Of a stretch of DNA of 64,000 nt, positions 51,536 to 61,009 are shown piece after piece. Under the pieces are notes generated by a model. That model did no database searches, was not told the DNA's origin, and saw only the letters and a program-made list of their open reading frames with translations. The position numbers and the translations under genes were made by a program. The stretch is taken from assembly GCF_005490785.1 (NCBI RefSeq), contig NZ_CP027295.1, positions 1,488,001-1,552,000 of the forward strand, written 5' to 3'. The stretch comes from Brachybacterium sp. SGAir0954 (GTDB lineage: Bacteria; Actinomycetota; Actinomycetes; Actinomycetales; Dermabacteraceae). Numbering within the stretch: position 1 is the stretch's first letter; the number at the start of each line of letters is the position of its first letter.

Positions 51536-52441
51536 GTGAGAATCCCTGACAACCAGTCCCTGCGCGAGTACATCGAGCACCTGCGCGAGGAGGGCTACAC
51601 GGTCCAGGACGGTCACACCCCCGACCCCGACCTCATCGATCCGCAGGGCAACCCCGTCTACACCTGGCAGGAGGGGTACCCCTACGAGACCCGCATGGAC
51701 CGCGAGGACTACGAGCTGGAGAAGTACAAGCTCCAGGTCGAGCTGCTGAAGTTCCAGTACTGGCTCGAGGACAACGACCAGAAGGCCGTCATCATCTTCG
51801 AGGGGCGGGACGCGGCCGGCAAGGGCGGCACCATCAAGCGCTTCACGGAGCACCTGAACCCGCGCACCGCGCGCGTCGTCGCGCTGAACAAGCCGAGCGA
51901 CCGCGAGCGCGGCCAGTGGTACTTCCAGCGCTACGTCCAGCACCTGCCCACCGAGGGCGAGATGGTGCTCTTCGACCGCTCCTGGTACAACCGCGCCGGC
52001 GTCGAGCGGGTCATGGGCTTCGCGAGCCCCGAGCAGTACGAGACCTTCATGAACCAGACACCGTCCTTCGAGCGCATGCTCGTGGACTCCGGCATCCACC
52101 TCACGAAGTTCTGGTTCTCCGTCTCGCAGAAGGAGCAGCGGACCCGCTTCGCGATCCGCCAGCTCGACCCGGTGCGCCGTTGGAAGCTCTCCCCGATGGA
52201 CCTCGAGTCCCTCGACCGCTGGGAGGCCTACACGCAGGCCAAGGAGGAGATGTTCCGCCGCACGGACAAGAAGTACGCGCCGTGGACGATCATCCGCAGC
52301 AACGACAAGAAGCGCGCCCGCATCAACGCGATGCGCTACTTCCTCTCGCAGTTCGAGTACGAGGACAAGGACCACGACGTGGTCGGCCAGCCCGATCCGA
52401 AGCTCGTCATGCGCGGCAAGATGGAGGAGGCCGACGAGTGA
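51536..52441 (+). CDS. ppk2: Polyphosphate kinase 2 (PPK2), class I
   Basis: A 301-residue, single-domain PPK2 that transfers phosphate from polyphosphate to nucleoside diphosphates. Walker A FEGRDAAGKGG is at about residues 88-98. The lid-region LNPRTARVVALNKPSDRERGQWYFQRY and Walker B FDRSWYNRAGVERVMGF (from about residue 146) match the family. The end HDVVGQPDPKLVMRG is typical. Two GTGs are close; 51536 is chosen because AAGGAG (51525-51530) is 5 nt upstream, whereas the first overlaps that sequence. TACAGT at about 51495 is a plausible -10. Confidence 0.92.
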   Translation: MRIPDNQSLREYIEHLREEGYTVQDGHTPDPDLIDPQGNPVYTWQEGYPYETRMDREDYELEKYKLQVELLKFQYWLEDNDQKAVIIFEGRDAAGKGGTIKRFTEHLNPRTARVVALNKPSDRERGQWYFQRYVQHLPTEGEMVLFDRSWYNRAGVERVMGFASPEQYETFMNQTPSFERMLVDSGIHLTKFWFSVSQKEQRTRFAIRQLDPVRRWKLSPMDLESLDRWEAYTQAKEEMFRRTDKKYAPWTIIRSNDKKRARINAMRYFLSQFEYEDKDHDVVGQPDPKLVMRGKMEEADE

Positions 52442-52478
52442 GCCGCTGAGCTCGCCGTCCCGCCGTCCCTCGTGACGT

Positions 52479-52517
52479 GCGGAAGGGCCCGGTCCCCTCG
52501 GGGCCGGGCCCTTCCGC
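52479..52517. terminator. Bidirectional terminator between ppk2 and aspA
   Basis: 14-bp arms GCGGAAGGGCCCGG (52479-52492) and CCGGGCCCTTCCGC (52504-52517), extended by CCCC/GGGG with one bulged T. Confidence 0.85.
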
Positions 52518-52558
52518 GCCCCGGGCGGGACGGGCCGACGGCGGGTCGGCGGGGCGGC

Positions 52559-54097
52559 TCAGACTGTGCCGCCGTCCGGGATCGGGAGCTCCTGCGGGTC
52601 CTGCTCGAGCGGACGGCCGATCTCCCCGGAGTCGGGTGCCTCCTCCGTCAGCGCGGGGATCGTGCCCGTGGCCGTCGCGCGCACCGGGCGGGTCATCGAG
52701 GCGGGGGAGAGCAGCAGCTCCAGCCGGTGCTCGTCGATGAGGCCCCGCTCGAGGACGAGCTCGCGCACCGGCCGTCCCGTGGTGAGCGCGGTGCTCGCGA
52801 TGTCCGTCGCGGCGGCGTAGCCGATCACCGGGACGAGCGCCGTCACCACCCCGATCGAGCGGTGGATGTAGTCGTCCACGACCTCGCGGTTCACGGTGAT
52901 CCCGCGGATGCAGCGCTCCGCGAGCGTGTCCATCGCCCGGGTCATGACCCGCGTGGACTCCAGGATGTTGAAGCAGATCACCGGCTCGAAGGCGTTCAGC
53001 TGCAGCTGGCCGCCCTCCGCCGCGAAGGTCACCGTGAGGTCGTTGCCGATCACCTCGAAGGCCACCTGGTTGACGACCTCGGGGATCACCGGGTTCACCT
53101 TCCCCGGCATGATCGAGGAGCCCGGCTGCACCGCCGGCAGGGTGATCTCGGCGAAGCCCGCGCGCGGGCCGGAGGAGAGCAGGCGAAGGTCGTTGCAGAT
53201 CTTCGAGATCTTCACGGCGATGCGCTTGAGCACCCCGGAGAAGGTGACGAAGGCACCGGTGTCGCTCGTCGCCTCGACGAGGTCCGCGGCGACCGTGAAC
53301 TCGACCCCGGTGAGCTCGGAGAGCTCGCGGGCCGCGAGCTGCGCGTAGCGGGGGTCGGTCGTGATGCCGGTGCCGATCGCGGTCGCGCCGAGGTTGATCT
53401 CCTGGAACAGCCGCGCCGTGCGGGTCAGCCGCTCCACGTCCTCGCTGATCGTCGTCGCCCAGGCGCGGAACTCCTGGCCCACCGTCATCGGGACCGCGTC
53501 CTGCATCTGCGTGCGACCCATCTTCAGCACGTCCGCGTACTCGTCGCCCTTGTCCCGCAGCGCGCCGATGAGCGTGTCCATGGCCTCCGCGAGCGCGGGG
53601 AAGGAGAGCATCATCGCGAGCCGCACGGCGGTGGGGTAGACGTCGTTCGTGGACTGCGCGAGGTTCACGTGGTTGTTGGGGTGGAGGTGCTCGTAGTCGC
53701 CCTTCTCGTGCCCCAGGATCTCGAGCGCGCGGTTCGCGATGACCTCGTTCGCGTTCATGTTGGTGCTCGTGCCCGCACCGCCCTGGATCATGTCCACGAC
53801 GAAGTGCTCGTGCAGCGCACCGCCCGCGATCTCCTCGCAGGCCTGCTCGATCGCGGCGGCACGCTCGTCGTCGAGCGCCCCGAGAGCATGGTTGGCCCGG
53901 GCGGTGGCCCGCTTGACCTGGGCGAGCGCCTCGATGAGGCGGGGGAAGTGGGACAGGGGGACTCCCGTGATGTGGAAGTTCTCCTGCGCCCGCAGGGTCT
54001 GGATCCCGTAATAGGCGTGGGCGGGGACCTCGCGATCGCCGAGCAGGTCGTGCTCGCGGCGGGTGGCGGATCCTGTCGTCGCACCGGGATGGGTCAT
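52559..54097 (-). CDS. aspA: Aspartate ammonia-lyase (aspartase/fumarase superfamily)
   Basis: A 512-residue tetrameric lyase that deaminates aspartate to fumarate. The N-terminal REHDLLGDREVPAHAYYGIQTLRA is typical of AspA. The three conserved regions follow, with QGGAGTSTNMNANEVIANRA, GRTQMQDAVPMTVGQEF, and the flexible catalytic loop signature GSSIMPGKVNPVIPE. Compared with the usual about 470 residues it has an extra C-terminal tail of about 40 residues (ALTEEAPDSGEIGRPLEQDP...) without recognisable motif. The ATG at 54097 follows GGAGGACAAG. Monocistronic; fumarase class II is the main alternative. Confidence 0.88.
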   Translation of the reverse strand: MTHPGATTGSATRREHDLLGDREVPAHAYYGIQTLRAQENFHITGVPLSHFPRLIEALAQVKRATARANHALGALDDERAAAIEQACEEIAGGALHEHFVVDMIQGGAGTSTNMNANEVIANRALEILGHEKGDYEHLHPNNHVNLAQSTNDVYPTAVRLAMMLSFPALAEAMDTLIGALRDKGDEYADVLKMGRTQMQDAVPMTVGQEFRAWATTISEDVERLTRTARLFQEINLGATAIGTGITTDPRYAQLAARELSELTGVEFTVAADLVEATSDTGAFVTFSGVLKRIAVKISKICNDLRLLSSGPRAGFAEITLPAVQPGSSIMPGKVNPVIPEVVNQVAFEVIGNDLTVTFAAEGGQLQLNAFEPVICFNILESTRVMTRAMDTLAERCIRGITVNREVVDDYIHRSIGVVTALVPVIGYAAATDIASTALTTGRPVRELVLERGLIDEHRLELLLSPASMTRPVRATATGTIPALTEEAPDSGEIGRPLEQDPQELPIPDGGTV

Positions 54098-54182
54098 GGG
54101 TCTTGTCCTCCGGGTTCTCGGACGGCCGGCGTCGTCGTCGGCCGCTGACAGCCTATCCATCCCGGCCCCGTAGCATGTGCCC

Positions 54183-54473
54183 GTGCCGGAGCCCAGATCA
54201 CCCTTCACCGCCGGGGCCGCCGTGCGCCGCCAGGCGGTGCTCACGGGGGCCCTCCTGGCGCTCGCGGTCATCGCCCTGCTCGGCATCGCCGGGCACGCCC
54301 CGCTCGCGGGGATGCTGCTGAGCGCCGAGCTGCTCGTCCTCGCCGCCCTGCGGCTGCTGCTGCCCACCCGCGCGGTCGGCGCGCTCGCGGTGCGCTCCCG
54401 GCTCGTCGACGTCGTCTGCCTCGTCGCGCTGGGCATCGCGATCGGCGCGCTGACGGGCTCCCCGAACCTCTGA
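54183..54473 (+). CDS. DUF3017-like small membrane protein
   Basis: A 96-residue protein with three hydrophobic helices (about residues 18-37, 40-59 and 72-92) and the motif LRLLLPTRAVGALAVRSRLVDVV between helices 2 and 3. This is the actinobacterial DUF3017 pattern, commonly found near purH/folD. The function is unknown. Two GTGs are available; 54183 is preferred because TAGCAT (54171-54176) ends 6 nt before it, while the one at 54177 is too close. Confidence 0.7.
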   Translation: MPEPRSPFTAGAAVRRQAVLTGALLALAVIALLGIAGHAPLAGMLLSAELLVLAALRLLLPTRAVGALAVRSRLVDVVCLVALGIAIGALTGSPNL

Positions 54474-54554
54474 TCCGGGAGTGTGCCGAGCGCCTCCCCG
54501 GAGGCCCCGCCGGCACGGTTCCGAGCAGGCCCGCGGGTATGGCACGATCGCGGC

Positions 54555-56015
54555 GTGCCCACCGATTCCGCCCGCCTGCACGCCGTCTTCGACCTCGCCA
54601 TGAGGGTCGGCGAGGGCCTGCTGACCAACGGCGCCGCGGCCTCGGAGGTCACCGCGACCGTCCTGCGGATCACGAGCTCCTCGGGCCTGCGCAACGTGGC
54701 CGTCCAGGTCACCTTCGACGAGGTCACGATCTCCTACCTGCCGGACGAGCTCTCCGCCCCCTTCACCCGCGTGCGCGCCGCGAGCGAGCGCGTGCAGGAC
54801 TTCGCGCGGCTCGCCGCCTACGAGGACGTCACCTTCGGCTACATCAGCGGTGACCTCTCCCTCGAGGAGGCCCGCCACCAGGCCGCCGCGATCCCGCAGG
54901 AGAAGCCGCCCTACCGCCTGTCCCTCGTCTGCGCGGGCTTCGGCCTGCTCGGCGGCGGCGCCGCGCTGAGCCTCGGGGCGAACTGGCTCGTGGTGATCGC
55001 CGCGACCCTCGCCGCGGCCCTGATGATCCTGGTGGACACGGTCCTCACCCGGCGGCGCATCCCGCGCTTCTACAGCCAGGCCCTCGGCGGCTTCCTCGCG
55101 GTGGGCGTCGCCGTGCTGCTCGGTGCGCTGGACCCCTCGCTGAACCCGTCGATCGTCGTCGTCGCGTGCATCATCGTGCTGCTCGCGGGCCTCACCTCGA
55201 TCGGTGCCATGCAGGACGCCGTCACCGGCTGGTACGTGACGGCCGCCGGGCGGATCCTCGAGACCCTCATGCTCACGGTCGGCATCGTCGCCGGTGTGCG
55301 CGGAGGGCTGCTCGTCGCGGACCTCGTGGGGGTGGACGTGTCGATCTCCTCCGCGACCCCGGTCTCCCTCGCCTCCGTGCTCGTCCTCGTGGTCGCCGGA
55401 GCCGTCATGGGCCTCGGGTTCGGGGTGGGTGCCCAGGTCCCCATGCGGATGCTCGCCGCGGTCGCGCTGGTCGCCGCGGGCTCGGCGGGGCTCTCGCACC
55501 TGCTGAGCGACGTCGTGGACCGGGTCTACGCGGTCGGCGTCGCCTCCTTCCTCGTCGGCGTCGCGGCCGTGGTGCTCGGCGACCGCATGCGCGCCCCCAC
55601 GCTCGTGTTCGTCATGGGCGGCGTGGTGCCGCTCGTCCCGGGCAGCCGGATCTACCGGGGCCTGCTCGCCCTCGGCGACGCCGTGCCCGACGGCGCGCTC
55701 GAGCTGTTCAGCGCCGGGGAGATCGCAATCGGCATCGCCGCCGGCGCCGTGCTGGGCCAGCTGCTCGCCTCGCGGGTCGTCGGCGCCCGCCAGATCGCCT
55801 ACACGCCGATGATCTCGGTGCCCTTCACGACGATGCGCCGCCGTCGCCTCTCCGTGGGCACGCGCCGCCGCGCCCGTGGTCGTGACGGCGTGGCCCTCGT
55901 CGAGCCGTCTACGATGACCGGTGAGATGACAGCGCTGTCCCCCTCGATGCTCGAGGAGCTCGACCCCACCTCCGCCGCGGGGGACCGCCGCACCGATCCC
56001 GAGGAGCGAGCATGA
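54555..56015 (+). CDS. thrE: ThrE-type threonine/serine exporter
   Basis: A 486-residue membrane protein of the ThrE family. A hydrophilic N-terminal domain of about 110 residues contains the conserved MRVGEGLLTNGAAASEVTATV and DEVTISYLPDE, and ten helices follow in two halves (ThrE and ThrE_2). The second half includes GGVVPLVPGSRIYRGL. Corynebacterial ThrE exports threonine and serine by proton antiport; that substrate is inferred here. GTG 54555 has CACGAT ending 6 nt upstream. The C-terminal tail is basic then acidic. The lactonase gene begins within the stop codon (ATGA). Confidence 0.85.
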   Translation: MPTDSARLHAVFDLAMRVGEGLLTNGAAASEVTATVLRITSSSGLRNVAVQVTFDEVTISYLPDELSAPFTRVRAASERVQDFARLAAYEDVTFGYISGDLSLEEARHQAAAIPQEKPPYRLSLVCAGFGLLGGGAALSLGANWLVVIAATLAAALMILVDTVLTRRRIPRFYSQALGGFLAVGVAVLLGALDPSLNPSIVVVACIIVLLAGLTSIGAMQDAVTGWYVTAAGRILETLMLTVGIVAGVRGGLLVADLVGVDVSISSATPVSLASVLVLVVAGAVMGLGFGVGAQVPMRMLAAVALVAAGSAGLSHLLSDVVDRVYAVGVASFLVGVAAVVLGDRMRAPTLVFVMGGVVPLVPGSRIYRGLLALGDAVPDGALELFSAGEIAIGIAAGAVLGQLLASRVVGARQIAYTPMISVPFTTMRRRRLSVGTRRRARGRDGVALVEPSTMTGEMTALSPSMLEELDPTSAAGDRRTDPEERA

Positions 56016-57073
56016 CCTCTCCCGCACTCGTCGCCGTCGGCGGCTACTCCACGAGCGGCTCCGGCCGCGGCACCGGCATCGCGCTCCTGCGCGTGACCCC
56101 GGACGACTCCGGCGCCGCCGCGGAGACCCTCTGGGAGGTGGCCGCCGCGGATCCCTCGTTCCTGCTCTGGAGCGCCGACGGCTCCCTCCTGCACGCGGTC
56201 ACCGAGACCAGCCCCACGCACGTGCTCACCCTCCGCGTCGCGGAGGACGGCTCGAGCGGGGAGATCATCGGCGACCTCGAGCTCGCCGGCTCCGGGGGCT
56301 GCCACCTCGCGCCCGGCACCCGACCGGACACCCTGCTCGTCGCGAACTACGGCTCGGGCTCGGTCGAGACGGTGCGTCTGGACGCCGAGGGCCTGCCCGT
56401 CGAGCTCCTCGACCTCGACGACCACCACGACTACGCGGAGGACCGCGACCCGCACCCGCACCAGGTGGTGCGGCTGCCGGGCACCGAGCTGATCGCCGTG
56501 CCGGACCTGGGCCTGGACCGCGTGGTGCTCTACCGGCAGGTGCAGACCGGCCACATCGAGCCGGCCGGGGAGATCCCCTTCAGCCGCGGCAGCGGGCCCC
56601 GGCACCTCGCGGCGGACCACGAGTCCTCCCAGCTCCTCGTGAGCTGCGAGCTCTCCGGCAAGGTCGGCGTCGCCGTGCGCGGCGAGGTCCCGCAGGACGT
56701 CGGCGCGCTGCAGGTCATGCGCGGCCCGGAGCTCGAGTGGTCGGTGCGCTCGATGGTCCCCGCGTCCGGACGCCCCGAGGAGTCGGCGCTCTCGCACGTG
56801 GAGCTCGCCGCGGACGAGCACCACGCCCTCGTCGCCAACCGGGGCCCGGACACGATCGCGCTGTTCAGCCTCGCCGGCATGCGTCCCGAGCTCGTCGCGG
56901 AGGTGCCCGTCGGCGCCCACCCGCGGCACTTCACCCAGCTGGGGACGACGATCCTGGTCGCCGCGCAGGAGAGCGACCGCATCGACGTGCTGCGCCGCCA
57001 CCAGGACACCCTCGAGGTGGCGGGGGACCCGATCCCCGCCCCGAGCGTCTCCTGCCTCGCGCCTCGCCCCTGA
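56012..57073 (+). CDS. Lactonase family beta-propeller protein (YbhE-type 6-phosphogluconolactonase)
   Basis: A 353-residue cytoplasmic seven-bladed beta-propeller of the lactonase family. It has a start typical of the family (VAVGGYSTSGSGRGTGIALL), LAGSGGCHLAPG, LVANYGSGSVETVRLD, the DPHPHQVV site, SRGSGPRHLAAD and VGAHPRHFTQLGTT with the conserved His. YbhE members hydrolyse 6-phosphogluconolactone in the pentose phosphate pathway; the activity is inferred. ATGA overlap with thrE implies co-translation although the functions look unrelated. galK follows 111 bp later with its own promoter. Confidence 0.82.
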   Translation: MTSPALVAVGGYSTSGSGRGTGIALLRVTPDDSGAAAETLWEVAAADPSFLLWSADGSLLHAVTETSPTHVLTLRVAEDGSSGEIIGDLELAGSGGCHLAPGTRPDTLLVANYGSGSVETVRLDAEGLPVELLDLDDHHDYAEDRDPHPHQVVRLPGTELIAVPDLGLDRVVLYRQVQTGHIEPAGEIPFSRGSGPRHLAADHESSQLLVSCELSGKVGVAVRGEVPQDVGALQVMRGPELEWSVRSMVPASGRPEESALSHVELAADEHHALVANRGPDTIALFSLAGMRPELVAEVPVGAHPRHFTQLGTTILVAAQESDRIDVLRRHQDTLEVAGDPIPAPSVSCLAPRP

Positions 57074-57184
57074 TCCTCGGCGACGGCCCGCCGTCCTCTG
57101 GCCGGTCCTGGACGCCGCGGCGGGCTGGCCCTGGCTAGACTCTGCCGGGCGCCCGCCCCCCTGCCCCGCTCTGGAGGACCCACC

Positions 57185-58408
57185 ATGACCCCTGCCACCA
57201 CCGCCGGCACCCCCGTGCTCTCGGCCGCCCCGGACCGCGCGGCCGCCGCCGCGCGTGCCGAGCAGCTGTTCGTCGAGTCCTACGGGTACCGCCCCGACGG
57301 CGTGTGGTCGGCCCCGGGCCGGGTCAACATCATCGGCGAGCACGTCGACTACCAGGACGGCCTGTGCCTGCCGATGGCGATCTCGCACCGCTGCTTCGCG
57401 GCCGCCGCCCGCACGCCCACGGACCGCGTGCGCCTGCGCTCCGCGCAGGACGACCTCCAGCTCGACCTCGACGCGGCGGCCCTCGAGCCGGGCGCCGTCG
57501 AGGGCTGGCCCGCCTACGTCGCCGGCGTGCTCTGGGCGCTGCGACCCTTCATCTCGGGCGCGCACACGCAGGGCATGGACATCCTCATCGATGGCCAGGT
57601 GCCGCTCGGCGCGGGGCTCTCGAGCTCCGCGGCCCTCGAGTGCGCAGCGGCGGAGGCGATCGACGCCCTCCTGACCCTGGGCACCGCCCCGCTGGACCGG
57701 GTGCGCGCGGCGATCACCGCGGAGACCGACTTCGCGGGCGCCTCCACCGGCGGACTGGACCAGTCCGCCTCGGTGCTCTCCCGTGCCGGCCACGCGCTGT
57801 ACCTGGACTGCCGCGACTTCTCCACGCGCCCCGTGCCGTGGGACCTCGCCGGCCAGGGCCTCGCGCTGCTCATCACGGACGCGCGCGCCGAGCACTCCCA
57901 CGTGGACGGCGAGTACACGGCCCGTCGGGCGGACAGCGAGCGGGCCGCGGAGGCCCTCGGCGTCGCGACCCTGCGGGACGTGGACGCCTCGCGGCTCGAG
58001 GAGCTGCTGCCGCGTATCGAGGACGATGTCGTGCGCCGCCGTGCCCGGCACGTGGTCACCGAGATCCAGCGGGTCCGGGACGTCGACGCCCTGCTCGCCG
58101 AGGGCACCGTGCGGGAGCACGTCGCGGAGCTCGGCGCGCTGCTGAACGCCTCGCACGACTCCCTGCGGGACGACTACGAGGTCACCGTCGAGCAGCTCGA
58201 CGTCGCGGTGGACGCCGCCCGGGCGGCCGGGGCGCACGGCGCCCGCATGACCGGCGGCGGCTTCGGCGGCTCGATCATCGCGCTCGTGGAGGCCGATGCC
58301 GCGGGCGGTGTCGCCGCGGCGATCGCCGAGGCCTTCGCCCAGCGCGGGTTCACCGCCCCGGAGTTCTTCCTCGCCCTGCCCTCGGAGGGCGCGGGTCAGG
58401 ACCGCTGA
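57185..58408 (+). CDS. galK: Galactokinase
   Basis: A 407-residue GHMP kinase phosphorylating galactose at C1 with ATP. Motif 1 APGRVNIIGEHVDYQDGLCLPMAI is the galactokinase signature. Motif 2 PLGAGLSSSAALECAAAEA binds ATP. TGGLDQSASVL includes the catalytic Asp. Motif 3 is MTGGGFGGSIIALV. GGAGG precedes the ATG by about 7 nt, and TAGACT (57136-57141) is a plausible -10. No galT or galE is adjacent. The last 13 bp overlap the 3' end of the convergent adenosine deaminase gene. Confidence 0.92.
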   Translation: MTPATTAGTPVLSAAPDRAAAAARAEQLFVESYGYRPDGVWSAPGRVNIIGEHVDYQDGLCLPMAISHRCFAAAARTPTDRVRLRSAQDDLQLDLDAAALEPGAVEGWPAYVAGVLWALRPFISGAHTQGMDILIDGQVPLGAGLSSSAALECAAAEAIDALLTLGTAPLDRVRAAITAETDFAGASTGGLDQSASVLSRAGHALYLDCRDFSTRPVPWDLAGQGLALLITDARAEHSHVDGEYTARRADSERAAEALGVATLRDVDASRLEELLPRIEDDVVRRRARHVVTEIQRVRDVDALLAEGTVREHVAELGALLNASHDSLRDDYEVTVEQLDVAVDAARAAGAHGARMTGGGFGGSIIALVEADAAGGVAAAIAEAFAQRGFTAPEFFLALPSEGAGQDR

Positions 58409-59445
58409 TCCACCGTTGCTGCCGCTGAGGGCGGGGGAGCGGCGAGCCAGTCCGCGACCCCGGCCCGCAGCCGGGCGGCGGTGGCGGGATCCGCCGCGGA
58501 GATCCCGATCGAGGAGAGGGCCAGCGCGGCGAGCTCCTCGTCGGTGAGGCCGACCCGCCGGGCGATCGCGTACTGCTCCACGAGCCGGGAGCCGAACAGC
58601 AGCGGGTCGTCGGCCCCCAGGGCGATCTGCGCCCCGGCCCCGACGAGCGCCCGCAGCGGGACGTCCTCCGGCTCGGCGACGACGCCCAGGGAGGCGTTCG
58701 AGGCGGGGCACAGCTCGAGGCCGATCCCCTGCTCGACGATCCGCTCGAGCAGGCGCGGGTCCTCCGCGGAGCGCACCCCGTGGCCCAGGCGCCGCGGGGC
58801 GAGCGCGTCCACGACCGCCTCGACGTGGGCGGGCCCGAGCAGCTCACCGCCGTGGGGGAGCGACCACAGCCCCGCCTCGCGGGCGATCCGGAACGCGGGG
58901 GCGAACTCGGCGGTCACCCCGCGGCGCTCGTCGTTGGACAGCCCGAACCCGATGACGCGGCCGGCGTGCCGGGCCGCGAGCCGCGCGAGGGTCCGCGCGT
59001 CGAGGGGATGCCGCGTGCGGGAGGCGGCGACGACGATGCCGACGCTCACGCCCGTCGCGCGCTCGCTCGCCTCGGCCTCGTCGAGCACGATCTCGAGGGC
59101 GGGGGAGAGCCCGCCGACGAAGGGGGCGTAGCTCGTGGGGTCCACCTGCAGCTCGAGCCGGCCGGAGCCCTCGGCGGCGTCGTCCTCGACGGCCTCCCGC
59201 AGGATCCGCCGCATGGCCGCCTCGGAGTCCACCACCGCACGGGCGGTGTCGTACTCGCGCTGGAAGCGGAACCAGCCGCGGCGGGTCGGCTCGACCTGCA
59301 GCGCGACGTCGTCGGTGAGCGAGCGCGGCAGCCGCAGGCCCCGCTCCTCGGCGAGCTCCCGCAGCGTCCCCGGGCGCATCGACCCCGTGAAGTGCAGGTG
59401 CAGATGCGCCTTGGGCAGCGCCGCGAGGTCGCGGCCCGTGCTCAT
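58396..59445 (-). CDS. add: Adenosine deaminase
   Basis: A 349-residue zinc enzyme converting adenosine to inosine (or a related purine). The first zinc motif AHLHLHFTGSMRP has HxH. SLPHGGE holds the next His, and the acid-base Glu lies in that neighbourhood (GGELLGPAHV). The later His is in RRLGHGVRSAED, and the zinc Asp is in ALGADDPLLFG. The second position LHFTGSM rather than LDGSL resembles adenosine deaminase-like subfamilies, so adenine or another aminopurine is possible. It lies 19 bp downstream of an aminotransferase gene on the same strand. Confidence 0.85.
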   Translation of the reverse strand: MSTGRDLAALPKAHLHLHFTGSMRPGTLRELAEERGLRLPRSLTDDVALQVEPTRRGWFRFQREYDTARAVVDSEAAMRRILREAVEDDAAEGSGRLELQVDPTSYAPFVGGLSPALEIVLDEAEASERATGVSVGIVVAASRTRHPLDARTLARLAARHAGRVIGFGLSNDERRGVTAEFAPAFRIAREAGLWSLPHGGELLGPAHVEAVVDALAPRRLGHGVRSAEDPRLLERIVEQGIGLELCPASNASLGVVAEPEDVPLRALVGAGAQIALGADDPLLFGSRLVEQYAIARRVGLTDEELAALALSSIGISAADPATAARLRAGVADWLAAPPPSAAATVDQRS

Positions 59446-59464
59446 GCGCGCCGCCCGCCCGCCG

Positions 59465-60703
59465 TCACTCGGAGAGCAGGGCGATGACGCGGTCGATGCC
59501 CTCGGCGAGGTCCTCGTCGCCGAGCGCATAGGAGAAGCGCAGGTGCCCGGGGGCGCCGAAGGCCTCTCCCGGCACCGCGGCGACCTCGGCGTGCTCGAGG
59601 ATCGCGGAGGCGAGGTCGGAGCTGGTCTCCACACGGGTCCCGCGGATCTCCCGGCCCAGCGCCCCGGTCACCTCGGGGAAGGCGTAGAAGGCGCCCGTGG
59701 GGGTGGGGACCGAGAAGCCGGGCACCGCGGAGAGCTTCTCGACGATCGTGCGACGGCGGCGGTCGAAGGCCTCGCGCATCTCCTCGACGGTCTCCATCGG
59801 ACCGGTGAGCGCGGCGATCGCCGCGCGCTGGGCGACGTTGTTGACGTTCGAGGTGAGGTGGCTCTGGAGGTTGGACGCGGCGGCGATGACGTCCTTCGGG
59901 CCCACCATCCAGCCCACGCGCCAGCCGGTCATGGCGAAGGACTTCGCGACGCCGCCCAGCAGCACGGTGGTCTCCGCGAGCTCGGGGACGGCCTTCAGCA
60001 CCGAGGTGAAGGCGACGCCGTCGTAGGTGAGGTGCTGGTAGATCTCGTCGGTGATCACCCACAGGTGGTGCTCGAGCGCCCAGCGGCCCAGCTCCTCGAC
60101 CTGCTCCGGGGTCATGACCGCGCCGGTCGGGTTCGAGGGGGAGCACACGAGGATCGCGCGGGTGCGCTCCGTGCGGGCCGCCTCGAGCTGCTCGATCGTG
60201 GGGAGGTAGCCCTGGTCGGCTCCTGCGAGGACGGGCACCTCGACGGCGCCGGCGAGACGGATCGCCTCGGGGTACGTGGTCCAGTACGGCGCGGGCAGGA
60301 TGACCTCGTCACCCGGGTCCAGGAGCGTCGCGAAGGTCTGGTAGACGGCCTGCTTGCCGCCGTTGGTGATGAGCGTCTGCGCGGGGGAGAACTCGAGCCC
60401 GGTGGAGGCGGCGACGCTCGCGGCGACGGCTGTGCGCAGCTCCGGGAGGCCGGCGGAGGCGGTGTAGCGGTGGTTCGCCGGGTCCTGCGCGGCGGCCACG
60501 GCGGCCTCCACCACGTGCGCGGGCGTCGGGAAGTCCGGCTCCCCGGCGCCGAAGCCGATGACCGGCCGGCCGGCGGCCTTGAGGGCCTTCGCGGCCTGGT
60601 CGACGGCGAGCGTCGCGGATGGGGCGATCGCGGCGATCCGCTGGGAGATGCGGTGCTCGCGTGCGCTGAGGGACGGGGCGGGAAGGGCGTCGTCGGTGCT
60701 CAC
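59465..60703 (-). CDS. Pyridoxal-phosphate-dependent aminotransferase (aspartate aminotransferase class I, subgroup Ib)
   Basis: A 412-residue fold-type I transaminase, probably acting on aspartate. The N-terminal [39 protein letters not shown] is typical of subgroup Ib. [15 protein letters not shown] and [12 protein letters not shown] hold the PLP-binding Asn, Asp and Tyr. The Schiff-base Lys is in [16 protein letters not shown]. The Arg near the end (LRFSYALG) binds the substrate carboxylate. Other amino acids are possible. GTG 60703 is supported by CACGAT (60715-60710, minus) ending 6 nt upstream. It is probably co-transcribed with add. Confidence 0.9.
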   Translation of the reverse strand: MSTDDALPAPSLSAREHRISQRIAAIAPSATLAVDQAAKALKAAGRPVIGFGAGEPDFPTPAHVVEAAVAAAQDPANHRYTASAGLPELRTAVAASVAASTGLEFSPAQTLITNGGKQAVYQTFATLLDPGDEVILPAPYWTTYPEAIRLAGAVEVPVLAGADQGYLPTIEQLEAARTERTRAILVCSPSNPTGAVMTPEQVEELGRWALEHHLWVITDEIYQHLTYDGVAFTSVLKAVPELAETTVLLGGVAKSFAMTGWRVGWMVGPKDVIAAASNLQSHLTSNVNNVAQRAAIAALTGPMETVEEMREAFDRRRRTIVEKLSAVPGFSVPTPTGAFYAFPEVTGALGREIRGTRVETSSDLASAILEHAEVAAVPGEAFGAPGHLRFSYALGDEDLAEGIDRVIALLSE

Positions 60704-60857
60704 GGGCCTATCGTGGCAGAGCGGGCGTCGTCCCGCCAGGATGACCGGCGATCGGCCGCCGGCGCGCGATCGGGCGGGGCGCGACGGGGGAGCGGGACGA
60801 CGAGTGTGACGTGGGTCCGGTCCGCCGCGGACGGATTCGCCCCGGGTCCCGGCTGCT

Positions 60858-60865
60858 TGTATGCT
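60858..60865 (+). promoter_or_regulatory. Extended -10 promoter upstream of tRNA-Trp
   Basis: TGTATGCT with TATGCT at 60860-60865, about 40 bp before the tRNA. The same transcript may continue into secE. No clear -35 is seen. Confidence 0.5.
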
Positions 60866-60903
60866 GGTCCTCGGCCCTCGGGCCCACGGGGTTCGCCCCG
60901 TGA

Positions 60904-60976
60904 AGGGTAGTGGCGCAATTGGTAGCGCAGCGGTCTCCAAAACCGCAGGTTGCAGGTTCGAGCCCTGTCTACCCTG
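60904..60976 (+). tRNA. tRNA-Trp (anticodon CCA)
   Basis: 73 nt, no encoded CCA. Acceptor stem AGGGTAG/CTACCCT, anticodon stem GCGGT/ACCGC with loop CTCCAAA (anticodon at 60937-60939), T arm with GTTCGAGC. Its place just before secE is conserved in many bacteria. Confidence 0.96.
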
Positions 60977-61009
60977 CCCGTCCGGCCGGGTTCGTCCGGC
61001 TGGATGCGG

